Origin: an uncultured Bacteroides sp.
Lineage (GTDB): Bacteria; Bacteroidota; Bacteroidia; Bacteroidales; Bacteroidaceae
DNA: 64,000 nt
Reading direction: 5' to 3'
NCBI GenBank assembly: GCA_949300425.1
Contig: CASGED010000087.1
Location: 16,950 to 80,949, forward strand
The notes beneath the pieces were generated by a model. It saw nothing but the letters and a program-made list of their open reading frames with translations. It searched no databases and was not told where the DNA came from. Position numbers and translations under genes: made by a program. Positions 1 to 8,879 of this stretch are shown here, one piece after another (positions within the stretch are counted from its first letter, which is position 1; each line of letters starts with the position of its first letter).

Positions 1-888
1 GCCGAAGTTGATACTGTATAACATACCTGTGCGCGGATAGGAGACATGGGCGAAGAAAGCCGGAAGCTTCTCCAATTGAGGAATATCAGGCAGAGATGCG
101 CCGGGATACGCCGCCTTCCATGCAATGAGAAACTGCAACGCTTCTTGTATGCCAAAGTTGGCGTAATTCAAACTTTCATACATGCCGCCCGCTTCGTCAA
201 ATGATTTCGCTTTCTGTTGAAGCACATCACCAGCAAAGTGGAACCATTCCGGCAAGTGCTCATACACAGCTTTTGCTCCTTCCCGGGCATATTCCAATTC
301 GTTCTGTAAACTTAGTGCCAAGATACCTCCCATGCAAACGCAGGAAGTCCACCAATTATGCCCCATGGAATTGAGCGAATGAATGCGAGTTGGCTCCAAC
401 AACCAATCACCCAATAACGGCTCAAGAGCCAATCGATACAATCCTTCGGCTATCTGTTTCCGCTCTTCTCCCGATAAATTTTGATACACGGCATCATAAG
501 CGATAGCAGAAAGATATGCCTTATGCGCCAAACCTAAATCTCCACGCCACACCGGCTTACGGGCTAACATTTCGCTGCTTCCCCATGTTTCCGCTTCGAT
601 GGCATTCTGCAATATTTCTTTCAGTTTATCAGCATATTGATTCTCTTTTGTCATGAGATAAGCAAGTGACAAATAATCCGCTTTGTCCAAACGTGTATGT
701 TTCAGTTCACTATCGGCCACTTGTTTAATATCACTCCAAGCCTTAGTCAACGCTTCTTCATGCTGCATCCGTTGTTGGACTTGCGTAATGCGTTCCGGTG
801 TATAGAGCAATGCCGGATGTTGGACTTTTTGTGCATAACCAACACGTAAACTAAATAATAATCCCACAATCAATATAATTTCCTTCAT
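1..888 (-). CDS. Heparinase II/III-like (alginate-lyase-fold) protein, 3' end outside window
   Basis: This open frame runs from an ATG at 888 off the left edge, giving about 296 residues without a stop. It begins with a signal peptide (MKEIILIVGLLFSLRVGYAQ), so the product is exported. The body is helical and has the pattern of the alpha/alpha toroid of polysaccharide lyases: HPALLYTPERITQVQQRM near the N-terminus and a NSMGHNWW segment near residue 180, typical of heparinase II/III or alginate-lyase-like families. The catalytic centre cannot be judged because the C-terminal half is missing. It is the last gene visible in the minus-strand locus, 26 bp after the GH43 gene, so it is probably co-transcribed with it. 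It should cleave or help process a uronic-acid-containing glycan. The family is inferred from pattern; the exact PL family is not established. Confidence 0.72.
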   Translation of the reverse strand, partial: MKEIILIVGLLFSLRVGYAQKVQHPALLYTPERITQVQQRMQHEEALTKAWSDIKQVADSELKHTRLDKADYLSLAYLMTKENQYADKLKEILQNAIEAETWGSSEMLARKPVWRGDLGLAHKAYLSAIAYDAVYQNLSGEERKQIAEGLYRLALEPLLGDWLLEPTRIHSLNSMGHNWWTSCVCMGGILALSLQNELEYAREGAKAVYEHLPEWFHFAGDVLQQKAKSFDEAGGMYESLNYANFGIQEALQFLIAWKAAYPGASLPDIPQLEKLPAFFAHVSYPRTGMLYSINFG

Positions 889-914
889 AGCCCATTCTGT
901 TGTTATTTCGTTCT

Positions 915-2072
915 CTATTCTTTTTTGTCAAAAACTGACAAATCCCATTCGTCATACCAATGCAGAATGAACTTCCCGTCTTTGAACTCTACCGGTAGCC
1001 AGATATAGCGTCCGTCAATGGCATTTTCCGGTGTCCAGCGGTCGCCCATATAGATAAAAGCATCTTCCTTTCCAACTACGGGCAGGAAATATGTGCTTTG
1101 CGAGTGATACGTTGTTTCCTTATCCGCATCCACACACGGATTACCCAGTTCCGTCCAAGGTCCCCAGATGGAAGGAGCTACCGCTGAACGTGCCTCATTG
1201 GGTCTCCATCCCGTGCATCCGGAACCCATGAAATAGTATAATCCGTCTTTCTTGAAAATGGCGGGCGCTTCCATTCTTCTACCCACAAACGCACGTACCC
1301 ATTTCCCTGTAAAGTCCAGATAATCATCCGTCAGTTCCGCAATGTGTATCACGCTGTTCGATTCCGATGAACAGATATGATAAGCCTTGCCGTCATCGTC
1401 TACAAACAAAGTCATGTCACGCGAGTGCTGTCCTTTCACGAAATCACGTCCCAAGGTATTCACCGAGTCTGGATGCTCAGTGGGTTCTAAGTTCGCTCTT
1501 TCTCCCATATATTTCTCAGGAACCGGACGTTTGTGCAGGTCAAGCACATTCACCGGCCAGCTTTTAGGAGTGGCACGCGTGCTTCGGATAAATGTATAAG
1601 GACCGATTACTTCATCTGCCTGGGCTATTCCTACCAATGCGCCTCCATAGCCTTTGCCTTTCGGCTCCAGATGAAACCACATGACATACTTCCCCGTTTT
1701 CTTGTTATAGATTACTTTCGGCCTTTCTAGAATACAACCTTTCGCAATATCACTCGCTGGGTCATCGCTGACCGAAAGAGCTATGCCTCGGTCTGTCCAG
1801 TTGTATAAATCTGTAGAAGAATAACAATGTACGCCCACTTGAGCCACATTGCCACCCCGGCCTTCTGTCTTATGTTCTCCAAACCAATAATAGGTTCCTT
1901 CCTGATAGAGGATACCGCCTCCATGAGCGTTAATATGCACTCCGTTGTTGTCTTTCCAAATGGTGCCGGGAGTGAAAGAATTTAATCGACTTCCCTTATT
2001 CCCGTTTTGTGCCTCTAAAGGTAAGCATAGTATCCATGCTATCAAACTTACTGCGAAAAAACATTTTTTCAT
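915..2072 (-). CDS. GH43 family glycoside hydrolase, exo-beta-1,3-galactanase-like (GH43_24/34 type)
   Basis: A 385-residue secreted protein with a signal peptide ending near LPLEAQ. The five-bladed propeller of GH43 is recognisable from repeated GxYYWFGEHK, KYVMWFH and GLYYFMGSG segments. The usual first-blade catalytic Asp is not present; the equivalent region reads KDNNGVHINAHGGG, as in GH43_24 exo-beta-1,3-galactanases and close relatives. A conserved acid Glu is seen in RMEAPAIF, and a Gln in YHSQSTYF could take the base role described for GH43_24 enzymes. The expected substrate is beta-1,3-galactan backbone of arabinogalactan or a related galactoside; this is inference. It lies between an SGNH esterase and a lyase-like gene on the same strand, downstream of susCD. 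Confidence 0.8.
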   Translation of the reverse strand: MKKCFFAVSLIAWILCLPLEAQNGNKGSRLNSFTPGTIWKDNNGVHINAHGGGILYQEGTYYWFGEHKTEGRGGNVAQVGVHCYSSTDLYNWTDRGIALSVSDDPASDIAKGCILERPKVIYNKKTGKYVMWFHLEPKGKGYGGALVGIAQADEVIGPYTFIRSTRATPKSWPVNVLDLHKRPVPEKYMGERANLEPTEHPDSVNTLGRDFVKGQHSRDMTLFVDDDGKAYHICSSESNSVIHIAELTDDYLDFTGKWVRAFVGRRMEAPAIFKKDGLYYFMGSGCTGWRPNEARSAVAPSIWGPWTELGNPCVDADKETTYHSQSTYFLPVVGKEDAFIYMGDRWTPENAIDGRYIWLPVEFKDGKFILHWYDEWDLSVFDKKE

Positions 2073-2337
2073 CTGTCTATTACTTTTTGATATTACAACA
2101 AATTCATGATTTTATAATAACTATACGTTTAAGACAAGAAATCTACCTAAAGCTAATGAGATTTTTTTTATTTTGCACGTCTTTTTATACTGACGTCAAC
2201 ACAATAGTCTCCTTTGCACGAACACTAATCCTTCGACCGTACAATTAGTAACCGTACATCCGGAAGATCTGTATTCGTACAAACAAAGGAGATTTAATGG
2301 GAATAAAAAGAAGATAAATGAAATGAAACTATCATTC

Positions 2338-3162
2338 CTATAAGGCTTCCTTTTCAGGAAACGGCAAGTTCAACAGCTTACGGTTTCCTAACACGATTTG
2401 CTGAACAGTCTGCTGTACATATTCTGCCATTTCCGCATCCAGTCCGGCGGTAAAAGTGGTCTGATAAGGCTTTTGAAAGAAAGTCGCGAAAATAGTGTTA
2501 GCCGCTATATAAGTTCCCAAGACGGAAGGATGGCTACGGTCCGGCCAATACAGCGTTTGGTAAGGCCGTTCGTTACGTACCTTCTGCCATACCATACCTA
2601 CCGGAGCGCACCAGGCGTTGTTTTGATAAGTCATTTCCAGATAACTTGTAATGAGACGGTGCTGCATTCCTTGATAGGTGGAGATAAGCGGATAGTGTTC
2701 CGGAGTTTCTTGGCAACCATCCTTGTGTCCCCAAGTCATATAAAAAATGACACGGGCTCGTGGATTATAGACATGCACCAGACTATCTAACTGACGGGCG
2801 TATGGATAGGTTTCACGCTGCACTACTTCAGTAGGCATGGCAGGAAGCGCACTTTGCTCCTGCAGCACCACATAGTCCCAGTTTCCTTTCTGAATAGCCG
2901 CTATCTCTTCCGGCTGTTGCAGATGCCTTTTAAATGTACAGCCTCCGGGAGTATAAGCTTGATAGGCAATCTTCATACGGAAATCCAAAGCTACATTAGC
3001 AGCAATCGACTGCACCATTTTGGGCAAGTCATGATAATACGTGTAGCTGTTGCCAATGTACAGGATGCGGATTGAGTCATTCTGCTGTTGGGCAAATGTG
3101 GCTGATGCAAACAACATCAGCATTGCCATTAAACTAATATTGAATTTTAAATGATGAAACAT
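2338..3162 (-). CDS. Secreted SGNH/GDSL-type hydrolase (DUF4886-like)
   Basis: A 274-residue exported protein with a signal peptide (about 1-24, ending TFAQ). The SGNH hydrolase signature is seen as ILYIGNSYTYYHDLP at residues 31-45, where the Ser of GNSYT is the likely nucleophile. WDYVVLQEQSALP supplies block III-like residues, and PDRSHPSVLGTYIAA near 215 carries the Asp-x-x-His pair. Such enzymes often remove acetyl groups from glycans, which fits its position among GH43 and lyase genes, but the substrate is not shown. The upstream gap to susD holds a terminator and an ATPase remnant, so this gene may have its own weaker transcription. The 265 bp gap downstream contains a 9-bp inverted repeat (TCTCCTTTG near 2208, CAAAGGAGA near 2284) of unknown meaning. 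Confidence 0.75.
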   Translation of the reverse strand: MFHHLKFNISLMAMLMLFASATFAQQQNDSIRILYIGNSYTYYHDLPKMVQSIAANVALDFRMKIAYQAYTPGGCTFKRHLQQPEEIAAIQKGNWDYVVLQEQSALPAMPTEVVQRETYPYARQLDSLVHVYNPRARVIFYMTWGHKDGCQETPEHYPLISTYQGMQHRLITSYLEMTYQNNAWCAPVGMVWQKVRNERPYQTLYWPDRSHPSVLGTYIAANTIFATFFQKPYQTTFTAGLDAEMAEYVQQTVQQIVLGNRKLLNLPFPEKEAL

Positions 3163-3202
3163 AGTGCATTTGCTTATTCTGTATTTTATTCATTTTTCCC
3201 TC

Positions 3203-3337
3203 TTAATAATCCAATCCGTCAGCGTGCGCCATCTCGTAGACATACGCCGTCTTGTCGATGTACACATAGTTTTTCTCCCGCAGTTCGGAGGAAGTCTGCA
3301 GTCCTACCGGATATCTTTTGCGTGTGAACTGTGTCAT
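3203..3337 (-). pseudogene. N-terminal remnant of an AAA-ATPase-like/PD-(D/E)XK gene
   Basis: A 44-codon minus-strand frame begins MTQFTRKRYPVGLQ and contains NYVYIDKTAYVYEMA before a TAA stop. This matches the first ~35 residues of the family seen intact at 11086-12630 (YPIGVQDFEKLRRGGFLYIDKT) and 51892-53628. The Walker A segment that should follow is absent, so the rest of the gene is deleted. It sits between the susD terminator and the SGNH hydrolase. The plus-strand frame overlapping it is only its shadow. The assignment rests on the shared YP-x-G-x-Q and Y-x-YIDKT pattern, which is distinctive. Confidence 0.7.
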
Positions 3338-3400
3338 AAGTTCCCTTTTATTGATTACCGTACAAAAATAGGGATTTTATAGGAGAATAGAAACATTAAT

Positions 3401-3444
3401 GCAAAAGAAAGTCCCCGCCTGTCTTTGGACAAACGGAGACTTTT
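3401..3444 (-). terminator. Terminator-like hairpin after susD
   Basis: AAAGTC (3408-3413) pairs with GACTTT (3438-3443), continued inward by a CCG/CGG and TGTC/GACA stem. On the minus strand the hairpin is followed by a T-rich run (TTTCTTTTGC). It lies 35 bp past the susD stop and probably ends or attenuates the susCD transcript before the esterase and hydrolase genes. Confidence 0.6.
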
Positions 3445-3478
3445 GCATTATAATCCGTTAGAGTTTGTATACGCGGGA

Positions 3479-5506
3479 TTACCAACCGGGATTCTGCTTC
3501 AGTTCAGGGTTCAGACGCATCTGCTCCTGCGGTATCGGAGAAAGATAGTCACGCTGGCTGAAAAGCAGGTTACCTGCTAAGGTCGCTATGCTACGGCCGT
3601 AGTCAGGATCGTCCGGACCTGTACCTTCATAGATGCCGTACAGCAACGGATATTTATCCGGATAGTAGCAAGGTTCACCAAAGTAAGTCGCGTCATTGGC
3701 TGTCTGCGTTTCGTATGCGGTTCCCAAAATCTTGTGTCCCAGTTTTTGTCCGGTCAGATTGATGTGGGCAATGCCCCAACGCTTTAAGTCATCCAAGCGG
3801 AACCCTTCACCAAAGAGTTCGCAAGCACGTTCGCGACGGATTTCGTCCAGCATGTTCATCTTCTTACAGATGGTGTGGCCGGTGGCGTGGTCGAAGTAGC
3901 CGGCATCCCATACATTGGCAATCAGTGCATTGGTCAGCGGAGCCACACGGGCACGAGCACGGTTCTTGTTGATGGACTTGTTCAGGTCTTCATCGGAAAT
4001 GCTTCCACCGTTCAGTTCGCAAGTAGCCTCGGCATAAATCAGATGAACTTCAGCTAAACGGATCAACGGGAAATCAGCCGACTCGGTGTTGTCCGGGCGG
4101 TTAGCACCTTCAATCAAGAACTTGCGGCTGCCGTAAGTACCTGCCGTGGCGTTGTTGCGCAGGGTAGGACGGAAAACACCGCAACTACTGCTATAAGCGG
4201 GGTCTGTAGAATCGTACACCTCGTTGTTCTGAGGGAATACGGCTTCCGGATAAGGTCTCCCGGTCTCGGTCAATTGGCGTCCGTCTTCGGAACGGCTACT
4301 CCAAATAGTACGGTCGGGTATGGACGGACAGCAACTTATAAAACGATAGTCGCGGTTGCGGTATTCGTCACAGAAAGAGTTATAACCCAAGAATTGGGGA
4401 TTGTTTTGAGCATCGGACATGTTTCCTGTATAGCTGATGCGGATGGGCAGACCGTTCCGGCAAAGGAAGGATTCACCGAAGCTGGTACTGATATTGCTTG
4501 CTTGCCAAGTGGCTACCGTATGTGAAAGGTTGATGCCGCCCCGGTTCAAATCGTAGTCATACTTTTTGAAGAAGATGAACTCCTTGTTGGTGTTCTTACC
4601 GGCTCCCATGAAGTTGGGTATGTTGCCCGCGCCATCATCAATGTTGAACAGGTAGAAGTAGCTCAGGCTGTCACATTCGTTCCACAGTTCGAACGTTCCA
4701 GTTTCCGCTTCATCAATTACTTCGCCCGAAAGGCGTTTGGCTTCGCTCAACATAGTTTCGATGGAATAGTAGCCTTCTGGTTTGGCGGAACCTGCACCGT
4801 TGCTTGTACCGTCTCCGTCCAAATCATAGCCGATGGAGGGAACGTATTTCTCCCACGTGGCTTCGTAGAGCAGCACACGGGCAAGGAACGATTTGGCTGC
4901 TTCCTGACTGACTTTACCTTTGGAGTCTGCCGGAATGTTCTTCTCCTGCGGCAACATCGGGATAGCCTTTTCCAAATCGGAGATAATGAAGGCTGCCACT
5001 TCGTAACGGCTCTTCCGTGGACCATAGAGGACTTCATCATTCACATCCAATGCATGGTCTACAATGGGCACACCGCCAAAGAGGCGCAACAAGTAGAAAT
5101 GCTGCCAAGCACGGAAGAAGTAAGCGGTACCTACAGATTGGGCGATGTCAGTTTGGTCGCCGGTGTACTCTTCTGCTTTCTGTAACAGGATGTTGCAAGT
5201 ACGGATGTATTCGTAGGGCTTGTTCCATTGATAATTGCTTTCCGGTGCCGAACCGCCGCCATTGCTTCCTAAACCGGAAATATCCAAATTTTGGTCCATG
5301 TTGCCATAGTTGGCTTTACCGTCGTAGTTCTTCCACGCTTCTACGTTGTAGAGTGCATTGGCTGCTTGCTCAAAGTGTTCCGGGGTTTTGAAGACGATGG
5401 CTTCCGTGCCTTGCGACAAGGGCTCTTTTTCCAAGAAGTCGCTGCATGCCGTCATCGAGAGCGTGAGTGCCGAAATCCAAAATATCTTAGTAAATATTGC
5501 TTTCAT
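3479..5506 (-). CDS. SusD/RagB family surface glycan-binding lipoprotein
   Basis: A 675-residue lipoprotein with signal sequence and lipobox Cys at about residue 21 (LSMTACSDFLEKEP). It has the tetratricopeptide-like helical SusD fold: YFFRAWQHFYLLRLFGGVPIV near residue 130 and the C-terminal FPLIRLAEVHLIYAEA, RRERACELFGEGFRLDDLKRWG and NPGW end typical of the family. It should form the lid of the SusC channel at the outer membrane and bind oligosaccharide before import. At 675 residues it is longer than a typical SusD (about 550), with an extended middle section. Its start lies 33 bp after the susC stop, so the two are one transcript. Confidence 0.95.
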   Translation of the reverse strand: MKAIFTKIFWISALTLSMTACSDFLEKEPLSQGTEAIVFKTPEHFEQAANALYNVEAWKNYDGKANYGNMDQNLDISGLGSNGGGSAPESNYQWNKPYEYIRTCNILLQKAEEYTGDQTDIAQSVGTAYFFRAWQHFYLLRLFGGVPIVDHALDVNDEVLYGPRKSRYEVAAFIISDLEKAIPMLPQEKNIPADSKGKVSQEAAKSFLARVLLYEATWEKYVPSIGYDLDGDGTSNGAGSAKPEGYYSIETMLSEAKRLSGEVIDEAETGTFELWNECDSLSYFYLFNIDDGAGNIPNFMGAGKNTNKEFIFFKKYDYDLNRGGINLSHTVATWQASNISTSFGESFLCRNGLPIRISYTGNMSDAQNNPQFLGYNSFCDEYRNRDYRFISCCPSIPDRTIWSSRSEDGRQLTETGRPYPEAVFPQNNEVYDSTDPAYSSSCGVFRPTLRNNATAGTYGSRKFLIEGANRPDNTESADFPLIRLAEVHLIYAEATCELNGGSISDEDLNKSINKNRARARVAPLTNALIANVWDAGYFDHATGHTICKKMNMLDEIRRERACELFGEGFRLDDLKRWGIAHINLTGQKLGHKILGTAYETQTANDATYFGEPCYYPDKYPLLYGIYEGTGPDDPDYGRSIATLAGNLLFSQRDYLSPIPQEQMRLNPELKQNPGW

Positions 5507-5539
5507 AAATCAGTATGTTTAGATTGAAATACCTATTGT

Positions 5540-8500
5540 TTAGAATGTAACGTCCACACCGAATGTCAACAGACGACTGAAGGGGAACGTGTTGTTAGAC
5601 GCCTCACCGTTTTCGGGGTCGTAACCGTCTTTCACCTTGGTCCACTCCCACAGGTCATCGCCCGAGAAATAGATTCTCAGCTTGCTTAGACCGGCCTTGG
5701 CAATCCACTGTTTGGGTAACGAGTAACCTACTACCAACGATTTCAGACGGATGTACTTGTTGTCCTGTACGCTTTCGTCCACGTTGTTGTAGTTGAACTT
5801 GTTGAAGTTTTGGTCACGGGACATGATGGTATATTCCGCATTCGTGTTTTCCGGTGTCCAAGTCTTGCCCATCCATGTAGTAAGCTGTCCTGTATAGTTA
5901 GTGACCCAAGGAGCATACACATTACCTGTACGCAGAATATTCTGTTTGCCTACACCTTGGAAGAAGGCTGAGAAATCAATACCTTTCCATTCCAGACCCA
6001 ACTTGATACCGAACGTCAGGCGCGGAGCCATGTCGCCAGCGTAGTAGAGGTCGTCTGTTGTAATGGCACCGTCTCCATTGCGGTCAACGTAGCGACGGGC
6101 ACCCGGACGCAGGCGGTTGGTACCAGTCTCTGCGGGAGCGGGCAGAATGTTGTTTGCCTTGGGACCTGTACGGTCAGCGTTCCAGTAATACATTTCGTAG
6201 TAAGCGTCCACTTCTTCCTGGCTTTGGAAGATTCCATCGGTCTGGTAAACATAAAGGGCGTTCAGCGGTTTGCCTACCAAACGGTTTGTGTTCTTACCCG
6301 GATTAGGTTCGTTCTCGTTGTTGGTCAGTTCCAACAGTTCGGTGGAGGCATCTGCCAAAGAAGCGCCGATGTTATATCTTACTTGGCCTATCTGGTCATT
6401 CCAATTCAACGCCAATTCCCAACCTTTCGTGCGGAGTTTACCGTTGTTAGTTTTGGGAGCGGAAGCACCCAAGATGGAAGGATAAACCACGTCGATGAAC
6501 ATACCGTCATTGGTCTTTACGAAGTAGTCGAACGAACCTCTCAAGCGGCTGTCCAATACGGCGAAGTCAACACCCGCATTGTGGCTGTGAATGGTTTCCC
6601 AGGTACGTTCGTCCGAGCGCATACCGTCTATCCACAATGAAGTGTGTTGGGTAGCGGTGGTGCCGAAGATGGTTGTACCCGTCTTGATGACAGAGAAACG
6701 TTCGTAGTTGTCGATACCGTTCACGTTACCGGTCTTACCATAATTGTAACGTATCTTCAAATCACTTAACCATTCCAAATCGTTCAGGAACTTCTCGCGT
6801 GACAGTCTCCAGAAACCGGAAACCGAGTAGAAGTTCTTCCAGCGTTGCTCCTTGGACAGTTTGGACGAACCGTCGCGGCGTGCCAACACTTCCACTGAAT
6901 ACTTGTCGTCATAAATGTAGTTCAAACGTCCCAAATAGGATACAAAACCCCAAGAGTTCTGGCCTCCACTGGCTGTTTTGTTGGCTCCGTCTATCCATAC
7001 GTCCAAGTCAGTCAAGCCTGAACCTGGATAGAGCGGTCCGTTGGCACGTTCGCCTCTCACTTTTTTGTAAGTTTCCTGCTCGGCGGTCATACCCAGCATG
7101 GCTGAAACATTGTGTACATCGGCGAAGGTACGCTGATAGTTGGCGTAGCCTCCTAACGTTACGTTCTCCCATTTCTCCCATTCCTCATTCAGCGAGCCGG
7201 GTCCTTGCTTGTTGCCGGTAGGCGTGCCTACCCAGTCGTAGTACTGCACTTGGTTTTTGACTGTTTGCTTGTCGCGTCTCACCAACTTATAATTACCGGT
7301 AGCTGAGAACGACAGGCCTTTCACCCACTTGTCCAAATCCAACGTCACTTTACCGCTGGCGCGGAAAGTGGTGAGTGAGTTCTTTACTTGTCCGCCTTGT
7401 GTCAAGCCGCCAATGGGGTTGCGGTTTCCGCTGAAGGTATCGTAAGCGTCCCCATTCTCGTTGTATATCGGCCAAAACCAAGGGTCGAACCAACCTGCGC
7501 CTACATCTGTGGAAGGCGAAGTGATGTCACGCTTCTCATACGACATGCCGGTCTCGAACTTTAGGAAGTCGTAGGCTTTATAGTCCATGTTCAGGCGGGC
7601 ACTGTATTTCTTCTCGCCATCCTCTGCCACCTTCAACTGCGAATTAGCGTCCGAATAGCCCAATGAAGCATAGTAACCGAACTTCTTATCAGCGCCCGAA
7701 ATGGTTACGGCATGACGGTGTGAAGTGGCCGAGCCGTATAAATAATCCTGCATGTAAACATTGGGATCCCAACGTTCCACTTTGTCACCGTTCTGCAAAG
7801 TCAACACTTTTCCGGCTCTCATGGCGTTGAAAAGAGCTTCGCCACGGTACACCATCGGGCTGCCGGTAGTGGGATCAATATCAGAAGCGTCCAATGTAGG
7901 ACCGCCAAACGAATTGAATATCCACCAGTTGATGTTCTGGTGTATGGCTTCCGGAGTACTCAGGCTCGGGTTGGTGGCGGCAGCATCGTAGTACTGCGCT
8001 TCGTAGAACATGTCCAGCCACTCGCTGTTGGTGGCGAAAGGAGGTTGAATACCGGTAATCGAACGGCTGATGGCGCCGCTGTACGAAACCTGCGCCTTGC
8101 CTTCCTTGCCTCTTTTGGTGGTAACCAATACGACACCGGAAGCGGAACGCGCACCGTAGATGGCGGCGGAAGCGTCCTTCAAGATGGAGATGTTCTCAAT
8201 GTCGTTGGCGTTCATGGAGTTCAACTCGTCCAACGAACCGGATATACCGTCGATGATGACCAACGGGTCACTGTTTCCGTTGATGGACACGTCACCACGA
8301 ATCTTCATGGATGCGCCTTCGTTACCGGGACGGCTGGAAGTACGGGTGATGACCAAGCCCGGCACTTCACCCTGCAAGGCCACCGTGGCGTTCGTGATAC
8401 CCTTGTTGCTGAAAGCCTCGTCACCTCTCACCTGCGTGATGGCGCTGGTCAGTGAAGCCTTTTTCTGTGTACCGTAACCTACTACAACCACTTCGTCCAA

Positions 8501-8836
8501 CAATTCCGTGTCTTCCTCCAGCGTAATGTGGAGATCCGTCTGGTTGCCAATCTTCACTTCCACTTCACGGTAGCCCACGAAGGAGATGTGGAGTGTACCC
8601 GATGCGTTGTTCAGGACAAACTTTCCATCAATGTCTGTTATCACACCGTTTATCGTCCCTTTCACCATGACATTGGCGCCGATGACGGGTTCACCGTTTG
8701 TGTCAACTACCGTACCTCTTACGGTCTTGCCGTTTTGCTGCACGCTTTGTACCGTTTCAACCGCTGCATGGACAGGACAGGCCGGCCAGGCGGCTGCCAT
8801 ACATAAAACGGCTACAGCTATAATCTTTTTTCTCAT
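5540..8836 (-). CDS. SusC/RagA family TonB-linked outer membrane transporter
   Basis: A 1098-residue outer membrane protein. After the signal peptide (about 1-24) comes a carboxypeptidase-regulatory-like domain (about 37-115: GTVVDTNGEPVIGANVMVKG). A TonB-box-like region follows (LLDEVVVVGYGTQKK), then the plug domain (about 120-235, with VIIDGISGSLDELNSMNANDIENI split by the usual SILKDASAAIYG motif) and a long beta-barrel ending in an aromatic residue (GVDVTF). It imports oligosaccharides with SusD using TonB energy. It has no N-terminal STN signalling domain, unlike the SusC at 46663-49956, so it is not expected to signal through a FecR protein. It is preceded by the discoidin-like lipoprotein gene. 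Confidence 0.97.
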   Translation of the reverse strand: MRKKIIAVAVLCMAAAWPACPVHAAVETVQSVQQNGKTVRGTVVDTNGEPVIGANVMVKGTINGVITDIDGKFVLNNASGTLHISFVGYREVEVKIGNQTDLHITLEEDTELLDEVVVVGYGTQKKASLTSAITQVRGDEAFSNKGITNATVALQGEVPGLVITRTSSRPGNEGASMKIRGDVSINGNSDPLVIIDGISGSLDELNSMNANDIENISILKDASAAIYGARSASGVVLVTTKRGKEGKAQVSYSGAISRSITGIQPPFATNSEWLDMFYEAQYYDAAATNPSLSTPEAIHQNINWWIFNSFGGPTLDASDIDPTTGSPMVYRGEALFNAMRAGKVLTLQNGDKVERWDPNVYMQDYLYGSATSHRHAVTISGADKKFGYYASLGYSDANSQLKVAEDGEKKYSARLNMDYKAYDFLKFETGMSYEKRDITSPSTDVGAGWFDPWFWPIYNENGDAYDTFSGNRNPIGGLTQGGQVKNSLTTFRASGKVTLDLDKWVKGLSFSATGNYKLVRRDKQTVKNQVQYYDWVGTPTGNKQGPGSLNEEWEKWENVTLGGYANYQRTFADVHNVSAMLGMTAEQETYKKVRGERANGPLYPGSGLTDLDVWIDGANKTASGGQNSWGFVSYLGRLNYIYDDKYSVEVLARRDGSSKLSKEQRWKNFYSVSGFWRLSREKFLNDLEWLSDLKIRYNYGKTGNVNGIDNYERFSVIKTGTTIFGTTATQHTSLWIDGMRSDERTWETIHSHNAGVDFAVLDSRLRGSFDYFVKTNDGMFIDVVYPSILGASAPKTNNGKLRTKGWELALNWNDQIGQVRYNIGASLADASTELLELTNNENEPNPGKNTNRLVGKPLNALYVYQTDGIFQSQEEVDAYYEMYYWNADRTGPKANNILPAPAETGTNRLRPGARRYVDRNGDGAITTDDLYYAGDMAPRLTFGIKLGLEWKGIDFSAFFQGVGKQNILRTGNVYAPWVTNYTGQLTTWMGKTWTPENTNAEYTIMSRDQNFNKFNYNNVDESVQDNKYIRLKSLVVGYSLPKQWIAKAGLSKLRIYFSGDDLWEWTKVKDGYDPENGEASNNTFPFSRLLTFGVDVTF

Positions 8837-8879
8837 GATATAAACAATTTTTCTTTTAGTATCCAGTTTGTATTAGATT

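Noticed and set aside
3164-3382. 72-codon plus-strand frame
   Set aside because: It is the reverse of the ATPase remnant, whose minus-strand reading gives the recognisable family N-terminus.
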